Assembly (NCBI RefSeq): GCF_002074055.1
Contig: NZ_CP014619.1
Span: forward strand, 1,178,001-1,242,000
DNA: 64,000 nt
Source: Frondihabitans sp. 762G35
Lineage (GTDB): Bacteria; Actinomycetota; Actinomycetes; Actinomycetales; Microbacteriaceae
Direction: 5' to 3'
The position numbers and the translations under genes were made by a program. Position 1 is the first letter of the stretch, and each line of letters begins with the position of its first letter. Under the pieces are notes generated by a model. That model did no database searches and was not told the origin of the DNA. It worked only from the letters and a program-made list of their open reading frames with translations. This document shows, one piece after another, positions 43,575 through 52,837 of the stretch.

Positions 43575-43888
43575 CTTCGATCTGCGGGGAACCTCGTCGG
43601 ATTTTCGGACGATCTGTTTCAGGAAGGTGGGCACTGGAACCGTGCACGCGAGTGCTCGTTCACCGTCCCTTTGACCTGGTCAACTCAAACACCGACATGG
43701 CGTGGAGTTCTTGGCCGGTTGACCTCTGCGAAGTCCCAGACGCTATCAGTGGCATCCCTGCCGCGCCCTTGAAGAAGGGGACCAAAAGGGGACCAGAATC
43801 ATGCAAATGATGCGTTTCATGACTTGCTCTGCATGATCTGAGGCCCAGAATCACGCGGTAGTCGAGCCAAACGGAGCCATGCTGATGC
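43575..43888. other. Right-end non-coding region of the island
   Basis: No gene is supported. The only recognisable content is the pair of GGGGACCA motifs at 43777-43784 and 43788-43795, inside a 22-bp stretch shared with the left end. Confidence 0.6.
43777..43795 (+). promoter_or_regulatory. Candidate integrase arm-type sites, right end
   Basis: Two copies of GGGGACCA 11 bp apart, the same arrangement, spacer and flanks as at 24722-24740. They lie about 95 bp inside attR, a distance compatible with an integrase intasome. Confidence 0.65.
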
Positions 43889-43931
43889 CTGGGGGTCAAG
43901 GGGTCGCAGGTTCAAATCCTGTCAGCCCGAC
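43889..43931 (+). repeat. Right attachment site (attR), 43-bp direct repeat
   Basis: Identical to 24531-24573. It is a 3' tRNA-Pro fragment without the 5' half, so it is not itself a gene. Confidence 0.95.
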
Positions 43932-43932
43932 C

Positions 43933-43970
43933 ATGCAGAACGGGTCGCCTTCGGGCGGCCCGTTCTGCAT
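43933..43970. terminator. Native tRNA-Pro terminator, displaced by the island
   Basis: ATGCAGAACGGG... pairs over 17 bp with ...CCCGTTCTGCAT (one G-U pair) around a TTCG tetraloop. TTTG follows. It begins 2 bp after attR, so before integration it lay directly behind the tRNA. Confidence 0.88.
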
Positions 43971-44116
43971 TTGCGAGGGCTGACAGCGGGGTCCCCGTCG
44001 CCGGTTCCGACGCGTCGCGGAGCGACGTGTCGGCCGTGCCGATGGGGCGCAGCCCGACCGCAGCAGAGGGACCGCCTCCGGCGGTCGGCCTTTCACACGG
44101 CTCACCCCCACCGCAC

Positions 44117-46024
44117 TCAGCGACCAGGTCGACTCAGCGCTTCCTCGTCGGCCGCGACGTCTTTCTGCACCGCGAACTGGGTCCGGTGCAGTTCCTCGTA
44201 CCGGCCGCCCGCCGCCAGCAACTCCTCGTGCGTCCCGCGCTCCACGATGGAGCCGTCCTCGACCACGAGGATCAGGTCAGCGCTGCGGATGGTGGAGAGG
44301 CGGTGGGCGATCACCATCGCCGTCCGGCCCTGGAGCGCCTCGCTGAGGGCCGCCTGCACGGCGGCCTCGGACGTCGAGTCCAGCGCCGCCGTCGCCTCGT
44401 CGAGGATGACGACGCGCGGCTGGGCGAGCAGGAGCCTCGCGATGGTCATGCGCTGACGTTCGCCTCCGGAGAGGCGATAGCCCCGCTCGCCCACCATGGT
44501 GTCCAGCTGGTCCGGCAGGGATCGGATGAGCGGCTCGAGCCGCGCCCGGCGCACGGCGTCCCAGACCTCGTCGTCGGTCGCCTCCGGCCTCGCCAAGCGG
44601 AGGTTCGAGAGGATGGTCTCGTGGAACAGGTGGCCGTCCTGCGTGACCATGCCCAGGCTGTTGCGCATCGACACGAAGGTGACGTCGCGGACGTCCGTTC
44701 CCGCGAGGCGCACGGCGCCGCTGTCGACGTCGTAGAGGCGCGACAGGAGTTGCGCGATCGTGGACTTGCCGGCACCGGACGTCCCGACGAGGGCGACGGT
44801 CTGCCCCGGCTCGATCCGGAAGGAGACGCCGTGCAGCACCTCTTCCCCGCCGCGGGTATCCAGCGTGGAGACCTCCTCGAGAGAGGCGAGGGAGACCTTG
44901 TCCGCGGACGGGTAGGCGAAGCGGACGTCGTCGAACTCGACGGACACGGGGCCGTCGGGGACGGCGACGGCGTCGGGCTTCTCCGTGATGAGCGGTTCGA
45001 GGTCCAGCACCTCGAAGACGCGCTCGAAGCTGACCACCGCGCTCATGATCTCCACGCGCGCGTTCGCGAGGCTGGTGAGGGGTGCGTAGAGGCGGGTGAG
45101 GAGGAGTGCCAGCGTGACCACCTCACCGGTGTTGAGCTGACCGGCCAGGGCGAGGACGCCGCCGAGCCCGTAGACGAGTGCGAGAGCGAGGGCGGAGACG
45201 AGCATCAGGGCGGTGAAGAAGACGAACTGCAGCATCGCGGTCCGGACTCCGATGTCCCTGACCCGGGCGGCGCGGACGCGGAACTCCTCCGCCTCCTCGT
45301 CGGGACGGCCGAACAGCTTGACGAGCGTGGCGCCGGGTGCCGAGAAGCGCTCGGTCATCTGCGTGCTCATGGCGGAGTTGTGATCGGCGGCCTCGCGACG
45401 CAGCGCGGCGAGGCGGCTGCCCATGCGGCGCGCGGGGATCAGGAAGAGGGGGAGCATGACCACGGCCAGAACCGTCACGAGCCAGGACGTGCTGAGCATG
45501 ACGATCAGGGTGAGGGTCAGCGCCACGAGGTTCGTGACCACGCCGGACAGGGTGCCGCTGAAGGCCTGCTGGGCACCGATGACGTCGTTGTTGAGGCGGC
45601 TCACGAGGGCGCCCGTCCGGGTGCGGGTGAAGAACGCGATCGGCATCTTCTGAACGTGGTCGAAGACGGAGGTGCGGAGGTCCAGGATCACGCCCTCGCC
45701 GATCCGCGCCGAGAACCAGCGCGTCACGAGTGACACTCCCGCGTCGGCGACGGCCACGAGGGCGATGACGACGGCGAGCCACACGATCGTGGCGACCTCG
45801 CCCTTGGCGGTGATGACGTCGACCACCTGGCCGGCGAGAACCGGCGTCGCGACGGCGAGGAAGGCTCCGACGACGGAGAGGGCGATGAAGATCAGCAGCT
45901 TGGACCGGTAGGGCACCGCGAACGTCATGATGCGCCGGACGGACTCCCGGGAGATGCCGTTCTTGCCGTCCCGGGCGGAAGAGATCTTGTAGAGCGAGCT
46001 CCAGGCCGCGCCTTCCATGCTCAT
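44117..46024 (-). CDS. ABC exporter, fused permease-ATPase (MsbA/multidrug type)
   Basis: 635 aa from ATG 46024, with GGAAGGAA upstream. The six-helix permease domain covers about residues 25-330 (SKLLIFIALSVVGAFLAVAT, WLAVVIALVAVADAGVSLV). The ATPase has Walker A LVGTSGAGKSTIAQLL, signature LSGGERQRM, Walker B VVILDEATAALD and switch His in MVIAHRLST. It would act as a homodimer or with another half-transporter, exporting lipid, drug or peptide; the substrate is unknown. A 22-residue insert-like linker before the ATPase (SLASLEEVSTLDTRGGEE) is unusual. Confidence 0.93.
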   Translation of the reverse strand: MSMEGAAWSSLYKISSARDGKNGISRESVRRIMTFAVPYRSKLLIFIALSVVGAFLAVATPVLAGQVVDVITAKGEVATIVWLAVVIALVAVADAGVSLVTRWFSARIGEGVILDLRTSVFDHVQKMPIAFFTRTRTGALVSRLNNDVIGAQQAFSGTLSGVVTNLVALTLTLIVMLSTSWLVTVLAVVMLPLFLIPARRMGSRLAALRREAADHNSAMSTQMTERFSAPGATLVKLFGRPDEEAEEFRVRAARVRDIGVRTAMLQFVFFTALMLVSALALALVYGLGGVLALAGQLNTGEVVTLALLLTRLYAPLTSLANARVEIMSAVVSFERVFEVLDLEPLITEKPDAVAVPDGPVSVEFDDVRFAYPSADKVSLASLEEVSTLDTRGGEEVLHGVSFRIEPGQTVALVGTSGAGKSTIAQLLSRLYDVDSGAVRLAGTDVRDVTFVSMRNSLGMVTQDGHLFHETILSNLRLARPEATDDEVWDAVRRARLEPLIRSLPDQLDTMVGERGYRLSGGERQRMTIARLLLAQPRVVILDEATAALDSTSEAAVQAALSEALQGRTAMVIAHRLSTIRSADLILVVEDGSIVERGTHEELLAAGGRYEELHRTQFAVQKDVAADEEALSRPGR

Positions 46025-46177
46025 TGCGGTTCCTTCCGTGGGCGGATGGCCCAGCTTAGAGGGCTGGGTGCCGGAGCCCTGCGGTGCGGCTGCCGAGTGA
46101 CGGGCGATTCGCCGGTCGGTGCCACGGTCGGCGTGGGTCGGGCCCGACGGGGGCACGAAGGCCACCCGGACCCCCCG

Positions 46178-46681
46178 TCATCCGGACACGTCTTTGAGAA
46201 GCGACGCCAGGAGACGCGGGATCTGCGATCGATTCCGCGGCGAGGCGAAATCATCCAGGGGCAAGGGGATGGTGGCGCCCGCATATCGGGCGATCATGCT
46301 CAGATTCCCCGGCCAGGGGTCCTGTGTCGAGATGGGGGCCGGCGATGACACGAGTTCGATGGCGGAGAGCGTTCCCCTCCCGAAGACGTACCCGTGGGTC
46401 AGTAATTCGCCCGAGTGCGACGGAGTCAGAACGAGTCGGACAACCCGTCGAGGCGTGAAAGCGACGATCTGCCAGTCTCGGTCCTCCAGCAGGGAACTCG
46501 TCACGTAGTCGAGCTCTTCACCCTGACTGAGCGCGAGGAGAGCTGCCACCGTCGCCAATTGCCATTTCGGAATCGACTCGTTCTCGATGCACTGGGTCGA
46601 CCACGCGGACTTGGTGGAGGACTCCGTGATCCTCTTGTGAATCTGAACTGCCTGTTCTCGAGCGGATGGCGTCGACGACAT
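46178..46681 (-). CDS. Hypothetical protein
   Basis: 167 aa from ATG 46681 with GGAAAGG upstream. No transmembrane helix or signal. It reads as a small alpha/beta protein (KWQLATVAALLALSQGEELD, WQIVAFTPRRVVRLVLT, RLLASLLKDVSG). The VAFTPRRVVRLVLT strand-like segment resembles PH-like or DUF short-chain folds, but I do not recognise it. It lies upstream of the ABC exporter on the same strand, 150 bp away. Confidence 0.75.
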   Translation of the reverse strand: MSSTPSAREQAVQIHKRITESSTKSAWSTQCIENESIPKWQLATVAALLALSQGEELDYVTSSLLEDRDWQIVAFTPRRVVRLVLTPSHSGELLTHGYVFGRGTLSAIELVSSPAPISTQDPWPGNLSMIARYAGATIPLPLDDFASPRNRSQIPRLLASLLKDVSG

Positions 46682-47473
46682 CAAAAACCTTTCCAGATGG
46701 ATCTCCACGCCGAGGCGTGCACGAGGACCACCCGATCCCTGTCTGCCGAGTCCCTCGATCATCGCTCGGCGGTGGTGAGCGCCGCCGCGGCGAGAGAGAC
46801 GGTCAGGGTGAGGTGGTGATTCATGACACGATCACGCGCGTGACATGCGGTGACGTGTCCGAGTGAACACCACACGGACGGCGGACATCGACACTGTGAT
46901 GTCCTCGTATGGCGCGGAATCCCGAGAGTGACGCATCGGGATTCGTTCCGTGAGAAGAGCGCTCGCCCTTCGGTTGTTGCTAGGTCGTCTACCTTCCGAC
47001 CGATGAGAGGAGGCGATCCTGCTCGGGGTGGTTGGCTCCCCGTCTTTTTGACACTTTCGAACACATCATCATGACTCCCGATCCGGGCCCCCAGATGGCC
47101 CTTGTACCCCATCCGGCCTTCGCGGCTTCGTGTAGGTGTGCGAAGGATGTCTTCTTCCAGCGTGAAGCGCAAGCAATATTAATCTGCGGCACACGCGCTC
47201 GATCGCTCTTGGGGGAGACGCATGGAGCCGCGTCCCGTTACCCGCGCCGCGCTTCTGCCCCGGAATTCCGGGAGAGAGGAGCATCTCCCGGGTTTTCCGT
47301 CTCCCGGTCGGGGTCGAGACAGGTTCCTGTGTGTGTCCGAAAAAAACTTGTCTCTGCTGCCCGCGATATTCCGTCGAAGGATACTGCTGTGCAATGCTCA
47401 GTTTCAACTGGGGTACAGGAATCAGGTCGTCGTTCGAGTATCGGCGATGGCAGAGATCGGGGCCGCGATGACG
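46682..47473. other. About 800-bp region without a convincing gene
   Basis: Several frames cross it but none has good codon use plus a ribosome binding site. It includes a 12-bp palindrome TCACGCGCGTGA at 46832-46843, nested within GACACG...CGTGTC, and an AT-rich AATATTAAT at about 47176. It is the downstream flank of the lectin/DUF11 gene. Confidence 0.5.
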
Positions 47474-50452
47474 TCAGCGCGGATCCCGTCGCCTCCTGAT
47501 GAGGAGGACGGCGCCGAGTCCGAGAAGAAGCAAGGCTCCGATCGCCAGCGGCGCGACTCCTCGGGATCCGGTGAACGCCAGAACAGGTTCGTTCGGTGGC
47601 GCCGGCTGGGGAGTCGGGAGTCCTATCACGGGAATCGAGGCCACGAGGCCCGTCCGATTGTTCTCCGGGACGGGGTCGTCGGTCAGGCTCGTCACCGTGG
47701 CACTGTTGCGGAGGATGGTCCCTGCGACGACGGCCGAGCTCACGCCTGTCGTCAGGATGACCGTCGTCGTCTCGCCGGGGAGCAGTGATCCGAGCGAGCA
47801 TTCGGCGACGTTTCCGATGGTCGAATTGCCGGAGGGGACGCAGACCGAGGGGACCGAACCCGTGAACGTCAGACCCTGTGGCACGGCGTCGGTCGCCAGG
47901 ACGTCCTGCGCGGTCGATGGCCCGCGGTTGGTCACCGTGATCGTCCAGTCGGTGCTCCCGTCGGCAACCGGAGCCACCATTGCAGCCGACTTCGTGATGG
48001 AGAGGTCGGCTACAGGGTCGACCAGGGGTTCCGGGGGGAACACCATCTCCGACGGGCTGATAGTCCCGGATGTGGACATGGATCCTGAAGCCACGTTGCC
48101 GAGATCGGACCCGTCACCGATGTAGCTCGGATCGAGCCGGACGGTGAAGGTGAACGATCGTTTCCCTCCGGGGGCGAGAGGTGGTCCGACTCCGGCGCAG
48201 ACGACCCGTTGTCCCTCGGCGGTGCATCCCGACGCGGATGACTGGAAGAGGATTCCCCCGGGGAGGTTGTCGATGGCACCGACGTCGGCGGCCGCTGAAG
48301 GGCCCTGGTTGGCGACGGAGATGGTGTAGGTGAAGCTCTCTCCCGGGACGAGCGAGGTCGCCGGAGGGATCAGGGACACGCTCTGATCCGTCGTGAGGTC
48401 GGCGCGCGGAGCTGCCAGTGGCGGAGGGGGAGCGGGTGCCGACGGGGGTGAGGCGCCGGGCGTCGTCGACGTTCCGGATGCCACGTTGAGGAGGTCCTCA
48501 CCGGTACCGGTGTAGGAAGCCGCCAGCTTCACGACGAAGGTGAACGCGGTCGATTCACCGACCGCGAGACGCTCGCTCGAGGCGCAGGTGACGAGCTGTC
48601 CCGATGCCGTGCACCCGTCTCCGGACGACACGAACGCGAGGGGGTCGGGAAGTCGATCCGAGGCGCCCACGTCCGTGGCGTAAGACGGCCCGCCGTTCCT
48701 GACGGTCACGGTGTACGAGTAAGTCTCGCCGGGGGCGACCGAGGCACCGGTCCCGATCACGGCGGCGACCTTCGTGGTCGTCAGCGCTGCGCGGGGAACG
48801 ATGGTCGGTGGGAAGACCGTGGGTGAGGATGTCGACGTGCCGGGCGTGCGGGACGTCGCGGTGGCGATGTTGCCGAGGTCGGTACCGTCTCCGACGTAGG
48901 CGGGGTTGAGCCGCACCGTGAACCTGAAGCTCCTGCCCTCTCCGGGAAGCGTCGCGCCGTTCGATGTGCACCTCACCTCCTTGCCCGTTGCCGAGCAGCC
49001 GTCGGGAGACGAGACGAAGTCGATTCCTTCTGGCAGCGCGTCGGAGACTCCGACATCCGTCGCCGTGGAGGGCCCGGTGACGCCGGCTCGGAGCGTATAG
49101 GTGAAGTCCTCGCCCGGGGCCAATTCGGTGGCCGAAGGAAGGAGAGCCGCTGACTTGGTCGTCGTCAGCGAGGCGTCCTGTTCGATCTGCGTCGAGACGG
49201 ACCCTCGGTTGTTGGCGAGGTCGGTGTCGGCGCGGTCGACGGGGGCGGTCACGATCGCCGTGTTGGTCAAGGCTTGCGGCGCCAGCGAGGGATCTGCCCT
49301 TCCACGGATCGAGTAGACGACGGATGCACCGCCGGGAAGGTCTGCCGTGGTGGCTATGTCCTGGCCTGTTCCGGCATCGCTGGCGCACGTTCCGCCGTCG
49401 GGAGAGGTGCAGGTCCAGGTGACGCCCGTGATTCCGGCGGGGATGGCATCGGCGATGGCAGCGCCCGTGACGGGATACGGACTCGCGTTCGTCGCCGTGA
49501 CGGTGTACCCGATGTCCGTTCCGGCGACCGCGGTTACAGGGCCGGTCGTGGTGATCGCCAGGTCGGTCGGGACGTTCACCCGAAGATCGTCGATCTCGTG
49601 AGCGTTCGTCGCATCTCCTGTCGATCCCACGAATCCCAGTCGGAGCGTCGGCGGAAGAGCGGCTTGGTCGGGACCGGTGACGACCAGGTCTTTGAAGACG
49701 GGCTGCAGGCTCGTACCGGGACCTGTGTTCGAGAAGACGTCGAGAGCGATCGTCCCCGAAGGATCGGGTTGGACGATGACGCGAATCGTTCTCTCGCCGG
49801 CGCGGGAGCCCGTGGCCACGGAACCACCCGGCGCGACGGCTCCAGCGAGGTATCGGTAGCCGGATGTCCCGGTGCCTGAACCGCGTACCGCGATGCTGTT
49901 GCGGCTCTGACCGGGCCCCGTGCCCAAGAAATTCGGATCGCTGAAGGCGCCGTACTCGTCCAGACCGATTCCGACGAACGCCCCCGCCACACCAGGCTGA
50001 TTACAGGGTGATCCGGTGGCGTTGTTGTTGACGCAGGCGTAGCCGAGACCCGCTCCGGGTGGTCCCACCGAGGCCGAGGCGGCCCCATCGGCCAGGAAGA
50101 ACGACAATCCGTTGCCGCCGGATCCGCCATAGGTGGCGTATTGGAAAGTCACGTCGAGCCCGAGGCTCGAATCGAAGGCGTCGTCGGTCGTCCAGGATCC
50201 TGCCTGGGTCCGGGCGGAGGTGGTGAGCGACAGCCACCCGCCGCCCGTCGTGGCGGAGCCCGAGAGAGTGCCTCCGGCGGCGGAATCGAATGTCGTCTCA
50301 AACGGGAATCGGATCGCGGCTCGGGCCGATGAGGGGACAGCCAAGGCACCGATCATCAGCAGCGCACTCGTGACGACGACTGCTAACAAGCGATGGGTGA
50401 ACGAGGCTCGACCCCGACCGGTCCGACCTGATTGGGTCACTTGTGAGCTCAT
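47474..50452 (-). CDS. Wall-anchored adhesin: L-type lectin domain, DUF11 repeats, LAFTG sorting signal
   Basis: 992 aa from ATG 50452 (GAGGGG upstream). A signal peptide (HRLLAVVVTSALLMIGALAV, cleaved after SSARA) precedes a legume-lectin-like beta-sandwich (about 45-300; GNGLSFFLADG, IGLDEYGAFS, IDDLRV). Five DUF11-type repeats follow, recognisable by ADLSITKSA- or TDLAITTTG-like starts and TVTNRGPSTA-like strands. The C-terminus has LAFTG, a hydrophobic helix (VAPLAIGALLLLGLGAVLLI) and RRRR, the signal for class E-type sortase anchoring. It probably binds carbohydrate at the surface. No sortase is in the window. Confidence 0.9.
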   Translation of the reverse strand: MSSQVTQSGRTGRGRASFTHRLLAVVVTSALLMIGALAVPSSARAAIRFPFETTFDSAAGGTLSGSATTGGGWLSLTTSARTQAGSWTTDDAFDSSLGLDVTFQYATYGGSGGNGLSFFLADGAASASVGPPGAGLGYACVNNNATGSPCNQPGVAGAFVGIGLDEYGAFSDPNFLGTGPGQSRNSIAVRGSGTGTSGYRYLAGAVAPGGSVATGSRAGERTIRVIVQPDPSGTIALDVFSNTGPGTSLQPVFKDLVVTGPDQAALPPTLRLGFVGSTGDATNAHEIDDLRVNVPTDLAITTTGPVTAVAGTDIGYTVTATNASPYPVTGAAIADAIPAGITGVTWTCTSPDGGTCASDAGTGQDIATTADLPGGASVVYSIRGRADPSLAPQALTNTAIVTAPVDRADTDLANNRGSVSTQIEQDASLTTTKSAALLPSATELAPGEDFTYTLRAGVTGPSTATDVGVSDALPEGIDFVSSPDGCSATGKEVRCTSNGATLPGEGRSFRFTVRLNPAYVGDGTDLGNIATATSRTPGTSTSSPTVFPPTIVPRAALTTTKVAAVIGTGASVAPGETYSYTVTVRNGGPSYATDVGASDRLPDPLAFVSSGDGCTASGQLVTCASSERLAVGESTAFTFVVKLAASYTGTGEDLLNVASGTSTTPGASPPSAPAPPPPLAAPRADLTTDQSVSLIPPATSLVPGESFTYTISVANQGPSAAADVGAIDNLPGGILFQSSASGCTAEGQRVVCAGVGPPLAPGGKRSFTFTVRLDPSYIGDGSDLGNVASGSMSTSGTISPSEMVFPPEPLVDPVADLSITKSAAMVAPVADGSTDWTITVTNRGPSTAQDVLATDAVPQGLTFTGSVPSVCVPSGNSTIGNVAECSLGSLLPGETTTVILTTGVSSAVVAGTILRNSATVTSLTDDPVPENNRTGLVASIPVIGLPTPQPAPPNEPVLAFTGSRGVAPLAIGALLLLGLGAVLLIRRRRDPR

Positions 50453-50763
50453 GATGATCCCCTCGAACGTGTATTTCGCGAATCGGTATGTCTCGAACCA
50501 GCGGCAGTGCCACACCCACGAGAGGGGTGTCCAGGCACGCCGAGGAGGCGCTGAGGGCACGTCACCAGGCAGGCACCTGCCTCGGTTCGGATGACGCCCG
50601 ATGCGTCGGGATGACTATGACACCGTGGCCGTCTGTGTCAAGAGCTGAGGCGGAAAACCTTGTTGTCGATTTCGGTGTTGACACGTCGTTTCGGGGGTGC
50701 CTACGTTGTGGCCCTCTCGCTCGACCTCTCTCGGGCGACAGGGGAGAGAACGGGCGGTCGAGC
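50453..50763. promoter_or_regulatory. Divergent promoter region with repeated TGACAC motifs
   Basis: Plus strand: TTGACA (50678-50683), 18 bp, TACGTT (50702-50707) upstream of the DUF5819 gene. Minus strand: TTGACA (complement of 50636-50641), 18 bp, TAGTCA (complement of 50612-50617) upstream of the lectin gene. TGACAC occurs at 50618 and 50679, and its inverse GTGTCA at 50635; a shared regulator site is possible. Confidence 0.5.
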
Positions 50764-51546
50764 ATGGAACACGGTCTGTATCGAGGCAGGTCGAAGACGG
50801 CGGTGCGAGTATTCGCGGTTGCGGCCGCGGCTCTGGCCGGCTGGCACATCTTCGCCCAGTTCCTGTGGATCGCGCCCCCCTCCCAACTTCGAGCGGTGGT
50901 GCCGGGAAACGCCCTGGAGCGCTATGAGATTCCGCTGTTCGGCCAGTCCTGGTCTGTCTTCGCCCCGGATCCGATCAACGGTGACTATCACTTCCTGGTG
51001 AGGGCGATCGTGCCGGATGGAACGAAGACCACCGTGACGAATTGGATCGACGCGACCGTCGCCGAGCACTCCCTGGGTCTCCACAACCTCCTCCCTCCCC
51101 GGGCTGCCAACCTCGCGGTCGAGCAGGCCTCCCGATACAAGACGGCCTACGACCGCCTGAATCCGGGACAGCGAAAGGCCGTCGGATACGGGTACTACCT
51201 CGGATCGACGTGGAACGCCCGCTACGCCCAGTCGATCACGGTCCTGGGCGGCAAGAACGATGCCTCGACTGCGGCGACGAGAACCTTCCTCGCGGAGGCC
51301 CTCCACACCGACTCGTACGCAACCCAGGCGGCCAAGGCTATCTGGGGATCGAAGGTGACGTACGTCCAGTTCCAGATCTATCGCCAGAACATCATCCCGT
51401 TCGCCGACCGGGATAAGGCGGGAGCGGTGCGCCCACCCAAGCAGATCGCGGCGACCGGGTGGCGAGGGCTGCATGAGTACGCAGGTCAATCGTCGGGTGA
51501 CTTCGCAGCCGTCTTCGCGCCTCTCGCAGCGGAGGGGAGGCGCTGA
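50764..51546 (+). CDS. DUF5819-family membrane-anchored protein (SdpA-like)
   Basis: 260 aa from ATG 50764. One N-terminal membrane helix (VRVFAVAAAALAGWHIFAQFLWIA) is followed by an extracytoplasmic domain with the family motif GQSWSVFAPDPINGDYHFLVRA. These proteins are regularly encoded beside an HTTM membrane protein, as here (TGATG overlap with the next gene). That pairing is reminiscent of SdpA-SdpB, which mature the SdpC cannibalism toxin of Bacillus. The function in Actinobacteria is not known; toxin maturation or surface-protein modification is inferred. Confidence 0.8.
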   Translation: MEHGLYRGRSKTAVRVFAVAAAALAGWHIFAQFLWIAPPSQLRAVVPGNALERYEIPLFGQSWSVFAPDPINGDYHFLVRAIVPDGTKTTVTNWIDATVAEHSLGLHNLLPPRAANLAVEQASRYKTAYDRLNPGQRKAVGYGYYLGSTWNARYAQSITVLGGKNDASTAATRTFLAEALHTDSYATQAAKAIWGSKVTYVQFQIYRQNIIPFADRDKAGAVRPPKQIAATGWRGLHEYAGQSSGDFAAVFAPLAAEGRR

Positions 51547-52724
51547 TGTTCGCACCCCGGCGCCGTCTGCCCGTGAGAATCGTGCGAACAGCGGGAGACC
51601 TGCTCGCGAGCCTGCTCTCCCTCGTCGGGCGACTCGTCACGAGAGCTCTTCGATTCTCGGAATCGTGGCTCCTCGGGCGGAAGAAGGCCCGCTATGGTCT
51701 CGCCGTCACCAGGATCATCGTCGGCCTCGTCGCATTCGTGCAACTCGCCGCCAACTGGTCGACGCGCTCGTACACCTGGGGTCCGGGCATGGCGTGGACG
51801 AGCCAACTCGGGTCTCCCGCCAGCGATCTTCCCCACGTGTGGTTCTTCTCGTTCTTCGACTCGATCAACGAATCCAGGGCGTCCTTCACCGCGGGCTACC
51901 TCCTCCTGGCCGCTCTGGCTCTCGTCATCGTGGCCGGCTGGCGAACGAAGATCGTCCTCCCGATCTTCCTGTGTCTCTGGGTGGGGTTCATCGACCTGAA
52001 CAGCCTCGTGCACGACCAGGGAGACAACATCTACCGGATGCTCCTGATCTACCTCGTTTTCGCCGACACGTCGTCTCGATTCTCGGTCGACGCCCTGCTC
52101 CGGTCGCGGACCCCGGCGACGCTGCGAAACGCGACGCGAGCCGGAGCCCGATACGAGCCCTTCTCGAACATCCTCCACAACCTCGCCATCGTCGTCGTCA
52201 CCATGCACGTCAGCTTCATCTACATGTCGGGCGCTCTGTACAAGGCCGAGGGTCAGACCTGGCAGAACGGCTACGCCATCTTCAATCCCCTGCACGTCAT
52301 GAGATTCAGCAACTGGCCGGAACTCGCTGACTTCATCACGTCTCTCGGGCCTCTCGTCGTTGCCCTCTCGTGGGGGACCATCGTCATCCAGATGATGTTC
52401 CTCCCGATGCTCCTCAACCGGGTGACGCGCATCCTGGCGCTGATGGGGATCTTCGGATTCCACCTGGGCATCGCATTCTTCATGGGCTTGCCCTTCTTCT
52501 CGTTCGCGATGGTCGCCATCGACTCGATCTTCATCCGCGACGCGACATGGCGGAAACTGCGGACGGCGATCCGACGTGCCTGGCTGAAACATGCTGATCC
52601 TCCGCTCGTGGACTCCCGACCTGTGCTCGACGCCTCCGGACTCCCGCTCCCCGTCCCGAAGTCTCGCGTGACGGAGAAGGTCCCGGAGGCGAACGAGCCC
52701 GCCGCCGATCTGGTTCGGCTCTGA
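51546..52724 (+). CDS. HTTM-domain membrane protein (SdpB / vitamin K gamma-carboxylase-like)
   Basis: 392 aa, coupled to the DUF5819 gene. About seven or eight hydrophobic segments are seen, starting YGLAVTRIIVGLVAFVQLAA. Typical HTTM features include HDQGDNIYRMLLIYLVFADTSSRFS and IVVVTMHVSFIYMSGALYK. The family is the membrane half of vitamin K-dependent gamma-carboxylase and SdpB. Both modify or mature a secreted partner. The next gene downstream encodes a secreted repeat protein, which makes it the obvious candidate partner. Confidence 0.85.
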   Translation: MFAPRRRLPVRIVRTAGDLLASLLSLVGRLVTRALRFSESWLLGRKKARYGLAVTRIIVGLVAFVQLAANWSTRSYTWGPGMAWTSQLGSPASDLPHVWFFSFFDSINESRASFTAGYLLLAALALVIVAGWRTKIVLPIFLCLWVGFIDLNSLVHDQGDNIYRMLLIYLVFADTSSRFSVDALLRSRTPATLRNATRAGARYEPFSNILHNLAIVVVTMHVSFIYMSGALYKAEGQTWQNGYAIFNPLHVMRFSNWPELADFITSLGPLVVALSWGTIVIQMMFLPMLLNRVTRILALMGIFGFHLGIAFFMGLPFFSFAMVAIDSIFIRDATWRKLRTAIRRAWLKHADPPLVDSRPVLDASGLPLPVPKSRVTEKVPEANEPAADLVRL

Positions 52725-52837
52725 GGCACCGATCATGCCGAGCCCCTCCGAACGATCTCGCCCAGCCGGCAGCTCATCGCCGTGCATCCTCATCGACACA
52801 CCCACGTATCACTCGCAGAAGTAAGGACGCCTAGACC

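Noticed and set aside
47222-47788. 188-codon plus-strand frame at the 3' end of the lectin gene
   Set aside because: Mostly antisense to the sortase signal region; no domain, poor composition.
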